Positions 9,929-18,082 of a stretch of 64,000 nt of DNA are shown one piece after another. The stretch covers positions 1 to 64,000 of the forward strand of contig JACRKC010000006.1 in assembly GCA_016235555.1 (NCBI GenBank), in the 5' to 3' direction. How positions within the stretch are numbered: position 1 is the stretch's first letter; each line of letters opens with the position of its first letter. The notes beneath the pieces are model-generated. The model did not search any database. It was given only the letters and a program-made list of their open reading frames with translations, and was not told the origin of the DNA. Position numbers and translations under genes: made by a program. Source of the stretch: Verrucomicrobiota bacterium. Its GTDB lineage: Bacteria > Verrucomicrobiota > Verrucomicrobiia > Opitutales > Opitutaceae.

Positions 9929-12175
9929 CTATTCGCCGACCCAGATCCAGCGCACGGTGTCGATCTGCACATAGCCGTCGACGCCGACGTTGGTGAGGAC
10001 GACAGTCGCGGGCGCGCCGGCCTTGAAGCGATACTCGCCGACGGGCGTGAACGCGAACGGCGACGGCTTCTTGCGCTGGTTCACCGTCGCGGTCGCGATA
10101 CCGTCGGCGTGCGTGATTTGCACGGGGGTCTTCGTCGAGCGATTGCCGCCCGTGGCGTAGGCGACAGAGACAGCGTAGCGGCCGGTTTTCGGCAGGGTGG
10201 TCGTAAACTCGGCGCGCGATCGGCCGTCGCGCTTGTTTTCGTCGAGCAGGCCGACGCGGAACCGATACTCGATCTCCGAGCCGCGCGAGCGCGACCAGCG
10301 CCCTACGGTCGTGGCGTGCGTGTAGTGCACCTCACGGTTGAGCGAGGCGCCGCCCTCGACGGTCACGTCGAGCAAAGCGGGCAGCGCGAACTGTTTTTCA
10401 TCCTCCCACGCGAGCAGCATGACCTGGTATTTGCCCGGCTGGGCGAACGCGAAGCGCGCCGTGCGGCCGTCGCCCTGCACCCGGCCGCTGCCGTCGAATG
10501 ACCACGCGAAGCGCTTGAGCGGCGTGCGCACATCACGATCGACCACCTCAAAATCAACCGGCGCACCGGGCTTGAACGGCCCCGCCTGCAGCGCGCGAAT
10601 CTCGATCCACGGGCGGTAGGGGGCCTTCAGTGGCATCTTCGCGGCGGTGAGCGCCGCTTGGAGTTTCGCAATCGGCACGTCCTGCACGGAGGTGCGGCCG
10701 GTGAGCGCGAGATGCGCCGCGAGGCCGCCCGCGTGGCCGAGCATCATGAACACCGGCTCCATCCGCACGCTCGAGTAGGCCACGTGGCTCGCGGAGATGG
10801 CCGCGACCACGAGCAGGTTTTTCACGCCGTAAGGCGTGATGCTGCGGTAGGGAATCTCGTAAGGATCGGCGCCGGCGTTGAAGTCGCCCTCCAGCTTGAT
10901 GCCGGCATCGGTCTGGATGAACTGGATGCCGTGGCAGTCGGTGCCGTAGCTGCCCAGGCAGATCGTATCGGGCTTCGAACGATCCACCTGCACGTCGCGT
11001 TGCGTCAGAAAATAGCGCCCCATCATGCGGCGCGCGACCCGCACGTAGATCTGCGGCGTGAGGTGGTCGCTCTCGAGATATTCATCCTTCGGCAGGCCGT
11101 AGTTGCGGGCGTCGGCCTTGAAGTCCTCCGGCAGGGCGGGATCGTTCTGCAGCATCCACCAGAGGCTGAGCCAGTAGTCGCGCACCTTGGCGTAAATGCG
11201 CGCCCGCTGCTCGTAGTCGCCCTCGCTGTAGCCGAGGTTGACGCCGATGAAGTCGCCCTTGTTGGGGTCCAGCTTGCCGTTGATCTCGGCCCAGCGATCG
11301 CGGTCGGGGTAGAGCTCCACGAGGCGCTTGAGGCGGTGGTCGTTGACGGTCGCAATGAGGTGCGCGTGGGCCTCGCGGAAATACTGCTGCGGCTTCGGGA
11401 TCGGCACGCGGTTCGCCGGATCCACGCAAATGGTGCTGCGGATGTTGAACGACTGCACGCGATGGTCGCCCATGCCGTGATACTCCGCCGGGCCCTCGGT
11501 GATGCCGGCGAGCGACTCGTTGTATTCGGCACGCGCCTCGCGGCCCACGCGATAGAGCACGCCGGCCTGCGCCATGAGATCTCCTTCGTAGGAACCGTCG
11601 ATGAACACCTTGCCCGCGTAGCGCGTCGCGGCGCCGGTCTCATAGTGTCGGGTGACGAAGCCCCGGATCTCGCCGGCCGGCGCCTCGACCGATTGCAACT
11701 GCTCCTTGGTCCGCACGGTCACTTTCGCCTCGGCCAGCATGTCGCGGAAAATTTGCAGCGCGATTTTCGGCTCAAAGTAAAACCCGTCACGTGTGTGGTC
11801 CTGCGTGTAGTCGAGCGCCCTCACCTGCGGCGAGTCCGGCCCATAGGTCTGGGTGTAGTAGCGCAGGACGCGCTGGAAAAACTCGCGCGACAGGCCGCCG
11901 ACGGTTTCACGCTTGCCGATGTCGGTCTTGTGCAGGCCGCCGCTCATCAGTCCGCCGATCAGGTAGCTGGGCTCGACCAACACGACGCTCGCACCACCGC
12001 GACCAGCGGCAACCGCCGCCATGATGCCGGCGGGGGTGCCGCCGAAAACGACGATGTCGGCCGAAACCGCGACGGGCTGGGCGGCGTGGACCACAACGGC
12101 GAGGGCACCTCCCAACGAGCTGCGGATCAGGTGGCGGGCAAGACGGTGGAGAAAGAGTGCGGGGGTTGTTTTCAC
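9929..12175 (-). CDS. Secreted FAD-dependent oxidoreductase with C-terminal xanthan-lyase/golvesin-like domain
   Basis: 748 residues if translation begins at the GTG at 12175. That start gives a cleavable N-terminus (hydrophobic stretch ~17-38) immediately before the Rossmann motif ADIVVFGGTPAGIMAAVAAG (40-59) and VVLVEPS. The frame stays open further upstream, but that part runs through the divergent gene and its leader and has no domain. Conserved features of the FAD_oxidored family are GGLMSGGLHKTDIG, the stretch KVFIDGSYEGDLMAQAGV, and GHAGGLAAHLAL near the end of the FAD domain. The last ~150 residues (TTLPKTGRYAVSVAYATGG ... GYVQIDTVRW) resemble the beta-sandwich found at the end of xanthan lyases and golvesin. 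It is probably first in the minus-strand run to 3169. Substrate is unknown; oxidation of a sugar is a guess. Confidence 0.85.
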   Translation of the reverse strand: MKTTPALFLHRLARHLIRSSLGGALAVVVHAAQPVAVSADIVVFGGTPAGIMAAVAAGRGGASVVLVEPSYLIGGLMSGGLHKTDIGKRETVGGLSREFFQRVLRYYTQTYGPDSPQVRALDYTQDHTRDGFYFEPKIALQIFRDMLAEAKVTVRTKEQLQSVEAPAGEIRGFVTRHYETGAATRYAGKVFIDGSYEGDLMAQAGVLYRVGREARAEYNESLAGITEGPAEYHGMGDHRVQSFNIRSTICVDPANRVPIPKPQQYFREAHAHLIATVNDHRLKRLVELYPDRDRWAEINGKLDPNKGDFIGVNLGYSEGDYEQRARIYAKVRDYWLSLWWMLQNDPALPEDFKADARNYGLPKDEYLESDHLTPQIYVRVARRMMGRYFLTQRDVQVDRSKPDTICLGSYGTDCHGIQFIQTDAGIKLEGDFNAGADPYEIPYRSITPYGVKNLLVVAAISASHVAYSSVRMEPVFMMLGHAGGLAAHLALTGRTSVQDVPIAKLQAALTAAKMPLKAPYRPWIEIRALQAGPFKPGAPVDFEVVDRDVRTPLKRFAWSFDGSGRVQGDGRTARFAFAQPGKYQVMLLAWEDEKQFALPALLDVTVEGGASLNREVHYTHATTVGRWSRSRGSEIEYRFRVGLLDENKRDGRSRAEFTTTLPKTGRYAVSVAYATGGNRSTKTPVQITHADGIATATVNQRKKPSPFAFTPVGEYRFKAGAPATVVLTNVGVDGYVQIDTVRWIWVGE

Positions 12176-12361
12176 GTTGGAAGGGGAAGTTGAAAGCGCG
12201 CGCCCCGAAGGCCGGGCCGGCCAGCCTTCAGGTTGAAGGCTGCTCCACCGGGGCTGCAATCCCATGGAACTGCGGGGCCAGACGAAGCTCCGGGGCGCCG
12301 GATGCGCACCTTTGGGCTTCTCGCGCGCGTCTCGTCCCGCCACGTTTCCCGCCTGCCCGAC
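12176..12361. other. Divergent intergenic region
   Basis: This 186 bp region separates the FAD oxidoreductase start from the plus-strand membrane/spermidine-synthase-like gene, so promoters for both should lie here. It contains short inverted sequences (CCAGCCTTCAGGTTGAAGGCTG). I see no convincing -35/-10 pair. Confidence 0.45.
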
Positions 12362-14665
12362 ATGCCCGCTTTCGCCCTCACGATCTTCACCGGTGCGTTT
12401 CTCCTGTTCCAGGTCCAGCCCCTCATCGGCAAATACATCCTGCCGTGGTTTGGCGGCGGACCGGGCGTGTGGACGACGTGCATGCTGTTTTTCCAGCTGC
12501 TGCTGCTCGGCGGCTACGCCTACGCGCACTTCCTGAGCAAGCACCTGCGCCCCCGCACGCAGGTGATCGTGCATCTCGTGCTGCTCGGCGCCGCGCTGGT
12601 GTCGCTGCCCATCACGCCCGGCGACCACTGGAAACCCACCCCGAGCGAGAATCCCGCGTGGCAAATCCTCGCGCTCCTTGCCGCCAATCTCGGCCTGCCC
12701 TACCTCGTGCTCTCCGCCACGGGGCCGCTCATGCAGGAGTGGTTCCGCCGCTCGGTGCCGGGCGCCTCACCCTACCGGCTCTACGCGCTTTCCAACGTCG
12801 GCTCGCTGCTCGCGCTGGTGAGTTACCCGTTTTACTTCGAGACGAATTTCACGCGGCTCGCCCAGGCGCGCTTCTGGTCGTGGGGGCTCGTGGCCTACGC
12901 GCTGTTCGCCGCGGTGTGCGCATGGCGGGTGTGGCGGTTGCCGGCTGCGACCAGCGAAATCGCCGCGCCACCCGCTGGCGGCGGCGCGCCGGCCACGCCA
13001 CCGACCTTCTTCCAGCGCCTCCTCTGGGTGCTGTTGCCGGCCTGCGCCTCGGTGCTGCTGCTCGCCATCACGAACAAGATTTGCCAGGACGTCGCGGTCA
13101 TCCCGTTCCTCTGGGTGCTGCCGCTCGCGCTGTATCTGCTGACGTTCATCATCAGCTTCGACAGCCCGCGGTGGTATGCGCGTTTCTGGTGGATGTTGCT
13201 GCTCGGCGGCACGGTCGTCGCTGCGTGTTACGCGCTCTTTCAAGGCGCCGATCTCGCGATCGTCCGGCAGGTGGTGATCTTCTCCGCGCTCCTCTTCGTC
13301 GGCGGCATGGTCTGTCACGGCGAACTCTACCACCTCAAACCCGACCCGCGTCACCTCACGTCGTTCTACCTGATGATCTCGGCGGGCGGCGCACTGGGCG
13401 GGCTGTTTGTGGCGCTGGTGGCGCCGGCGGTGTTCGACAACTTCTACGAATTTCACCTTAGCGTGGCGCTGCTGGTCGGGTTGTTGCTCGCCCTCCTGTG
13501 GCGCGGCGCGGGCGACTTTTCACCGCGCCGCTGGCAAATCCTGACCGTCGTCGCTGGCCTCGGGCTGCTCGCGGGCCTCGACCGCGGGCTCGACTACGCG
13601 GCGACTTGGGCCGTGCAGAAACAATGGATCTCCTACGGCGCGCTGGCGCGCTACTGGACCTCCACCTATGTATTCAAACTCCATTGGCCGCTCTGGTTGC
13701 TGGCCGCGATCGTCGTCGCGGGCATCGCCGTGAGGCGCCGCGGCCGTTCCGGCGCGCTCAACTGGCACCGATTGGCCTGCGGATCGATCGCGACCGCATG
13801 GTGCGGCCTGGTGGTCGTGCTGGCGTGGCAGATTCAGGAGGCGGACGGCGGCGCCCTCGTGCGCTCGCGCAACTTTTACGGCGTGCTCGCCGTGCTCGAA
13901 TACGAGCGCGAGAACTCCTCCTCCCACTATTACGCCCTCCAGCACGGCCGCATCACGCACGGCATTCAGTTCGCCGACCCGGAGCGTTCGCGGATGATCA
14001 CGTCGTATTTCGGTTCGCGCAGCGGGCTCGGCCTCGCGTTCAACCACTTCCCGCGCGTGGAGGGTCGTCGCATCGGTCTGCTCGGCCTTGGCGTCGGCAC
14101 GATCGCCGCCTATGCGAAGCGCGGCGACTATCTGCGCATCTACGAGATCGACCCTGCGGTGAAGACGATCGCCGAGAAACCATTCCGCTACCTCGCCAAC
14201 AGCGAGGCGAAGATCGAAGTCGCGATGGGCGACGGCCGGCTCTCGATGGAAAACGAGCCGCCGCAGAACCTCGATTTCCTGATCATGGACGCGTTCACCA
14301 GCGACGCCGTGCCCGTGCACCTGCTGACCAAGGAGGCGTTCGCCATCTACGGCCGCCACCTCAAGCCCGACGGCGTGATCCTCGTGAACATCTCCAACCG
14401 CTACCTCAACCTCCGCCCCGTGATCGAAAACGCCGCCCGCGAATTCGACTATCCCGTGCACCACATCGAGTGCGAGGACGGCAGCGACGACGATGACGAC
14501 GGCGGTGCGTGGTGGCTCTACGGCAACACGTGGATGGTGCTCAGCAAGAACACCGGGTTCATGGCGCGCCACGCGCTGCGCAGCGTCGCGAGCCCGCCGG
14601 CGAAACCGAACGACATTCCGCTCTGGACGGACGACTACTCGAGCATGTTTCGCGTGCTACAGTGA
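12362..14665 (+). CDS. Fused membrane transporter-like/spermidine-synthase-like protein
   Basis: 767 residues from the ATG at 12362. The start is chosen because MPAFALTIFTGAFLLFQVQP is the usual beginning of the family and upstream in-frame codons show no conserved sequence. The N-terminal ~500 residues are strongly hydrophobic with about 12-14 membrane segments. The cytoplasmic C-terminal ~230 residues have the Rossmann fold of spermidine synthases: GLLGLGVGTIAAYAKRGD (SAM/dcSAM-binding), YEIDPAV, and DFLIMDAFTSDAVPVHL. Proteins of this fused type are widespread and functionally poorly defined. True aminopropyl transfer should not be assumed, since the putrescine-binding residues cannot be verified here. 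It is monocistronic and converges with the phosphoesterase gene. Confidence 0.85.
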   Translation: MPAFALTIFTGAFLLFQVQPLIGKYILPWFGGGPGVWTTCMLFFQLLLLGGYAYAHFLSKHLRPRTQVIVHLVLLGAALVSLPITPGDHWKPTPSENPAWQILALLAANLGLPYLVLSATGPLMQEWFRRSVPGASPYRLYALSNVGSLLALVSYPFYFETNFTRLAQARFWSWGLVAYALFAAVCAWRVWRLPAATSEIAAPPAGGGAPATPPTFFQRLLWVLLPACASVLLLAITNKICQDVAVIPFLWVLPLALYLLTFIISFDSPRWYARFWWMLLLGGTVVAACYALFQGADLAIVRQVVIFSALLFVGGMVCHGELYHLKPDPRHLTSFYLMISAGGALGGLFVALVAPAVFDNFYEFHLSVALLVGLLLALLWRGAGDFSPRRWQILTVVAGLGLLAGLDRGLDYAATWAVQKQWISYGALARYWTSTYVFKLHWPLWLLAAIVVAGIAVRRRGRSGALNWHRLACGSIATAWCGLVVVLAWQIQEADGGALVRSRNFYGVLAVLEYERENSSSHYYALQHGRITHGIQFADPERSRMITSYFGSRSGLGLAFNHFPRVEGRRIGLLGLGVGTIAAYAKRGDYLRIYEIDPAVKTIAEKPFRYLANSEAKIEVAMGDGRLSMENEPPQNLDFLIMDAFTSDAVPVHLLTKEAFAIYGRHLKPDGVILVNISNRYLNLRPVIENAAREFDYPVHHIECEDGSDDDDDGGAWWLYGNTWMVLSKNTGFMARHALRSVASPPAKPNDIPLWTDDYSSMFRVLQ

Positions 14666-14680
14666 GCTGAGCTTGTTGTC

Positions 14681-14751
14681 GGGCGGGGTCGCCGAACCCC
14701 GCCGCGAATTGATGGGGATGGAAAAAACGGCGGAGTCCGGCGACCCCGCCC
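14681..14751. repeat. Inverted repeat between convergent genes
   Basis: Arms GGGCGGGGTCGCCGAACCCC and GGAGTCCGGCGACCCCGCCC lie about 20 bp apart, 15 bp after the stop at 14665. The position between two convergent stops suits a bidirectional terminator or RNA-stabilising hairpin. There is no U-tract. Confidence 0.7.
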
Positions 14752-14768
14752 TGCAACCGAGCCTCATG

Positions 14769-15680
14769 TCACACGCGCCACGTGAGCTCCTTCACCTCTC
14801 CGTGATCTTTCCGGGTCGGATCGACGCAGCGAAGGTGGAGCTTCACGCCGCGCGGCGCGAGCTGCGCGATCACCCAGCCCGCAGGCTGCGCCGCATCGAA
14901 CACATACGCGGTCGCTGGCAGGTTGATCCGGTGCAGGCCGGTGGCGTCCGTCTTTACACTCCACACATGCGAGTGGCCAAAGAGGTGCGCCTTCACCTGT
15001 CGCCGCGGCTGCAACACGGCGTAGAGCGCGGCCTCGTCGATGATCGAGACCTTGGTCGGATCGGTCGTGGGGTTGTGGTGCGTGACGACGAGCGCGGGCC
15101 GGTCGGTGTGCGCGTCGAGTTCACGCGCGAGCCACGCGAGTTGCGCTTCGCCGAAGCGGCCGGGCGTCTTGTTGGTCTGGTCGAGTGAGTCGAGGATGAA
15201 CCAGTTGGCCCGCTCGGCGGCGACGCGGGCCACCTGCCGGTCCGCGAGCGGCCGCCTGGCGGTCGCGTCGTCAGCCAGCGCCGTCCAAAAGCGCTCACGG
15301 TGGTCGTGGTTGCCGAGCGCGAGGTGGAGCGGCAGGGCGGCCGCGCGCAACGGCGCGATCAGCGCGGCAAACGTCGCGTAGTCCGTCGACTCGCCGGTGT
15401 TGTAGGCGAGGTCGCCGTTGACGATCGCGGCGGCGGGCGCGACCGGCTGCGCGAGCACATCGCGCACGACGGCCTCGAGGTGCGCCGCCATCGCGATGTT
15501 ACGCGCGACCTTCGCGCGGTCGGCGGCGATGTGCGTGTCGGACAGGAGCGCCCAGGTGTGCGGATCGGCGCGGCGACCCGCGGGGAGGCGCGCGCAGGAG
15601 CCGAGCAGCAGTCCGGCGCCGCCGATCAGCGAACGGGAGAGAAACTGACGACGCGTGAGGGGTGGCAGCGTGATCGGCAT
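14769..15680 (-). CDS. Tat-exported calcineurin-like metallophosphoesterase
   Basis: 303 residues from the ATG at 15680. A twin-arginine signal (TRRQFLSRS, RR at 10-11) leads into a hydrophobic stretch ending LLLGSC, so Cys29 may be lipidated. The metallophosphatase motifs are all present: LLSDTH (Asp48, His50), NGDLAYN (Asp90), LGNHDHRE (Asn124, His125), VTHHNP, and FGHSHVWS near residue 240. A dinuclear metal phosphoesterase active outside the cytoplasm is expected; substrate unknown. The open frame extends upstream through a P2 repeat and a DUF1501 remnant, both of which I exclude. Convergent with the upstream gene. Confidence 0.88.
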   Translation of the reverse strand: MPITLPPLTRRQFLSRSLIGGAGLLLGSCARLPAGRRADPHTWALLSDTHIAADRAKVARNIAMAAHLEAVVRDVLAQPVAPAAAIVNGDLAYNTGESTDYATFAALIAPLRAAALPLHLALGNHDHRERFWTALADDATARRPLADRQVARVAAERANWFILDSLDQTNKTPGRFGEAQLAWLARELDAHTDRPALVVTHHNPTTDPTKVSIIDEAALYAVLQPRRQVKAHLFGHSHVWSVKTDATGLHRINLPATAYVFDAAQPAGWVIAQLAPRGVKLHLRCVDPTRKDHGEVKELTWRV

Positions 15681-15762
15681 GGCGGCCGGAGCGTGGCTGC
15701 TGGCTGCCAGAATGCCAACCCAAAGCCAGGACAGGGGTTGGTCTGCCGGGTCAAAAATCCGC

Positions 15763-15824
15763 GTGGCGAGGCGTCTCGCCTCGTGGATTGAAGGGTCCGG
15801 ACTGAGGCGGGACGCCTCAGCCAC
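15763..15824. repeat. Family P2 hairpin repeat
   Basis: Arms GTGGCGAGGCGTCTCGCCTC and TGAGGCGGGACGCCTCAGCC with a short spacer. It is a P2 variant with CTGAGG/CCTCAG in place of the usual CGTGGACGAGG. It lies between the phosphoesterase start and the DUF1501 remnant. Confidence 0.75.
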
Positions 15825-15828
15825 GAAA

Positions 15829-15940
<112 letters not shown>

Positions 15941-16032
15941 TGGACGGATCGCGGGGCGAGCTCGGTTGCACTGCCAGGGTCGGCGGGGCAGGGTTGACAC
16001 GCCGGACATTAAAATGACATTTATCTGTCCCA

Positions 16033-16392
16033 ATGAAAACGCTGACGATCACGACTGCGCGGCAGAACCTCGGCGCCTGGCTGGCGCGGGCGGCGGGGGG
16101 GGAGGAGATCGGCATCGTTTGCGGCGCGCAGGTGATCGCCTTGCGCCCGGTCGCCATCCACGCCGCCGATTACGCCGAACAGGAATACCGCCTGACCAAG
16201 GCCGAACTCGCGGAGGCTGCGAAAAAAATCCATGAAGAAATCGACGCCGCCGAAACCTTCGAGTTCACCGGCGACCTCCGGACCACCGCCCTCGCCGCGA
16301 GTCCTGCTGACCAAACGCTTTCTCAGCCTCGCGGGAAAGCTGGCGCCCGCCGAAATCGACGCGGTCAACGCCGCGTTGCGAGCGTTGCCTGA
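16033..16392 (+). CDS. Phd/YefM-type antitoxin (overlaps toxin gene)
   Basis: 119 residues. The N-terminus [20 protein letters not shown] and [13 protein letters not shown] match the DNA-binding part of Phd/YefM-family antitoxins. The middle ([20 protein letters not shown]) is helical and would wrap the toxin. The last ~40 residues are translated in a frame that overlaps the toxin gene by 160 nt and look like out-of-frame sequence (rich in Arg, Gly, Pro). The natural end is probably near residue 80, so a frameshift or lost stop is possible. It should bind and neutralise the downstream product and autorepress the operon. Confidence 0.65.
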   Translation: MKTLTITTARQNLGAWLARAAGGEEIGIVCGAQVIALRPVAIHAADYAEQEYRLTKAELAEAAKKIHEEIDAAETFEFTGDLRTTALAASPADQTLSQPRGKAGARRNRRGQRRVASVA

Positions 16393-16573
16393 GTGCTGGG
16401 GCCGGCCCCACGCCCATCGCGGCTACGCGTTGCGCCGACTCGCGCCCGGCCTCTACGAGATTCGCGCCGGAATGAGTCTGCGGATCGTCTTCGACGCGGC
16501 CGGCGGGCTCTTGCGCTGCGACTTCGTCGGCAACCACGACGATGTGCAAACCTACCTGCGGAATCGCGCGTGA
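16232..16573 (+). CDS. RelE/ParE-like toxin
   Basis: Up to 113 residues from the ATG at 16232; the conserved part starts around residue 24 ([14 protein letters not shown]). The core GYALRRLAPGLYEIRAGMSLRIVFD followed by GNHDDVQTYLRN is the beta-sheet of the RelE/HigB-like fold, including the paired Arg residues and C-terminal hydrophobic strand. The first ~20 residues are Ser/Pro rich and lie within the antitoxin overlap, so the true start may be internal. If active it would cleave mRNA at the ribosome or inhibit gyrase; which is not decidable here. Confidence 0.65.
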   Translation: MKKSTPPKPSSSPATSGPPPSPRVLLTKRFLSLAGKLAPAEIDAVNAALRALPECWGRPHAHRGYALRRLAPGLYEIRAGMSLRIVFDAAGGLLRCDFVGNHDDVQTYLRNRA

Positions 16574-16679
16574 GAGAAGCGCGTAGGATCCACGGCTGCA
16601 TCTGGCTCTAGCCGTCGATTTCCAAACTTGTCGGGTCGCCACGGCGAGGGAAGAACCGGCGTTCCTTTCTGAAATTTCT

Positions 16680-16982
16680 TCAGATCCACGTTATGCGGCG
16701 GCGCCAATAGTTCGGCCGTCGGCGGTTGTGGGCGACTGCGACCACATAGACCACTTGTTCGTGGACGAAATAGAGCAACCCGTAGCGATAAGGGCTGAGC
16801 AGGATTTTCCTCACGCGCCGGCCGACAAGAAAGCCCGCCGAGGTCGGCCGGGACATCGCGGCCGCAACCGCCTCTGCAACTCGTGCGCGAAACCCCTCCG
16901 CCGCCCGGACCGAGCGCGCCTGATACCAATCGAAGGCCTCCTCGAACTCGTCCTGCGCCGGAACGAGAAACTCGAAGGTCAT
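16680..16982 (-). CDS. ParE/RelE-family toxin
   Basis: 100 residues from the ATG at 16982. MTFEFLVPAQDEFEEAFDWYQARS is the typical first strand and helix of the ParE/RelE fold. It is followed by RKILLSPYRYGLLYFVHEQVVYVVAVAHNRRRPNYWRRR, with the conserved Arg-Tyr pair, the VYVVAVAHNRR strand and the P-x-YW ending of ParE-like toxins. The start codon overlaps the antitoxin stop (ATGA, 16,979-16,982), so translation is coupled and antitoxin comes first. Predicted gyrase poison or ribosome-dependent RNase; ParE is the better match. Confidence 0.82.
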   Translation of the reverse strand: MTFEFLVPAQDEFEEAFDWYQARSVRAAEGFRARVAEAVAAAMSRPTSAGFLVGRRVRKILLSPYRYGLLYFVHEQVVYVVAVAHNRRRPNYWRRRITWI

Positions 16983-17197
16983 GAACGACCGCGATAAGCT
17001 AGCACCTTGGCGCCCGGGACGGTCTTGATGTGGCCCTTCAACAGGCCGTCGATGCGGGACTCGGCTTCCTGCACCCAAAGCGAATCGAGATGACGCTGGC
17101 TCGGCCGCTTCACGCTCCCCAAGATGGCCTCCGCGAGCTTTTCGCGACGCCTCGCCGGAAGTTTGAGGGCGGCGTGGAGGAGATTGGCTTCGCTCAT
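16979..17197 (-). CDS. Antitoxin of the addiction-module component family (TIGR02574/PF09720)
   Basis: 72 residues from the ATG at 17197. The family pattern is clear: a first helix ending LPARRREKLAEAILGSV, then WVQEAESRIDGLLKGHIKTVPGAKVLAY. The ERLA-like helix plus W-x-x-E-x-x-x-R-I and G-x-x-K-T-V-P are hallmarks. Its last bases overlap the start of the ParE-like toxin by 4 nt. The usual partner of this family is exactly such a ParE/RelE toxin. Confidence 0.82.
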   Translation of the reverse strand: MSEANLLHAALKLPARRREKLAEAILGSVKRPSQRHLDSLWVQEAESRIDGLLKGHIKTVPGAKVLAYRGRS

Positions 17198-17293
17198 GAC
17201 GGGCTGAATGTGGTCGGTCGCTTCGCGCTGGCAAGACGGGAACGCACGACGAAGTTCGCGCACGAAGAGAATCGGCCATCTGCGGAATTGCAC

Positions 17294-17704
17294 ATATTCG
17301 TGCGCGAAGGCGGTGCGGCTGCACGTGCCACTGCCGCATGGCCGATGCGGTAGATCGTGTCAGCGATAGGGAAGATTTTCCTACCAAAAATCTCCTTACC
17401 CGCCATCCGGCGGATCATAGGGCAGGAAAATTTTCTTGGGAGGAAGATTTCAGAGCTGACGGGTTCGCTCTGGCGCGGGACCAACGGGAGTTTCTTTTCC
17501 GATTCCACGTTCGCACGAATGGCGGTCGGCGGCTGACATTAAGCATCAAAACCCGACGCCTTTTGTCTTTTTTGGCGAATATCCCGGAGCGGACTGAAAG
17601 ATTTGCGAACGAAGCCCGACCGGCTCTCAGCCGTCCCGCCCCGACGGCAGTCAAGAGTCAAGACATGACCCTATCGGTTCTTTTATCGGTTCTTTACTAA
17701 AATA
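17294..17704. other. AT-richer intergenic stretch with inverted repeats
   Basis: No convincing gene. It contains inverted arms around AGATTTTCCTACCAAAAATC (17,371 on) and GGCAGGAAAATTTTCTTGGG (17,422 on). A segment at ~17,488-17,545 (CGATTCCACGTTCGCACGAA) is a diverged copy of 17,928-17,990 (CGATTTCACGTTCGAACGAG). Base composition is clearly less GC-rich than in the flanking genes, which suggests acquired or decaying DNA. Confidence 0.55.
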
Positions 17705-17857
17705 TTAAACATTAAAACCTGACCCCTTCGGCCGCTGCCCTTCGGCCGCTGCCTTCGGCCGCTGTCCCAACCGGGCCTCATACCATTCAGCAAATTCCTC
17801 CCGTTCGCGGGCCGACAATTTTTCGAACGCGGCGGCGATTTCGATCACGGTGCTCAT
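17705..17857 (-). CDS. Small orphan antitoxin-like protein
   Basis: 50 residues from the ATG at 17857 to a TAA. MSTVIEIAAAFEKLSARERE followed by EFAEWYEARLGQRPK resembles the short helical antitoxins of addiction modules (I-E-x-A-F-x-K-L ... W-Y-E-x-R-L). A low-complexity tail is built from two copies of GQRPK, reflecting repeated CTTCGGCCGCTGCC units in the DNA. No toxin gene follows on the minus strand, so the pair has either lost its toxin or this is a solitary relic. The assignment rests on pattern only. Confidence 0.5.
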   Translation of the reverse strand: MSTVIEIAAAFEKLSAREREEFAEWYEARLGQRPKAAAEGQRPKGSGFNV

Positions 17858-18082
17858 GAGAATACGCTGCCGGAAAAACCTCAGACCGCAAGTCTACGGG
17901 CGGTCCGCCGGTGGCCGAAATTTCTCTTCGATTTCACGTTCGAACGAGTGGCGGCGGGCGACAGATATTATTAAACTTTTGAACCTGACCCCTTCGGCTC
18001 CTTTTAAAACCCAATGCCTTCGGCCTCCGCGCCGATCCTTACCGTTCGTTTTGGCTGCTCTAAAACCGATCAGCTCTGCCCT
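17858..18082. other. Repeat-rich intergenic stretch
   Basis: It holds a second diverged copy of the ~60 bp element described at 17,488, ending in ATTAAACTTTTGAACCTGAC. A similar AT-rich string occurs at 17,704-17,726 (ATTAAACATTAAAACCTGAC). The CCTTCGG-containing unit is reiterated several times. No gene seen. Confidence 0.5.

Noticed and set aside
12176-12664. N-terminal extension of the FAD oxidoreductase to 12,664
   Set aside because: It overlaps the divergent gene's start and has no signal peptide or motif. The GTG at 12,175 places the signal peptide correctly.
17194-17508. 104-codon minus-strand open frame (starts MESEKKLPLVPRQSEP)
   Set aside because: It overlaps an antitoxin gene in another frame and spans inverted-repeat DNA; it has no family pattern.
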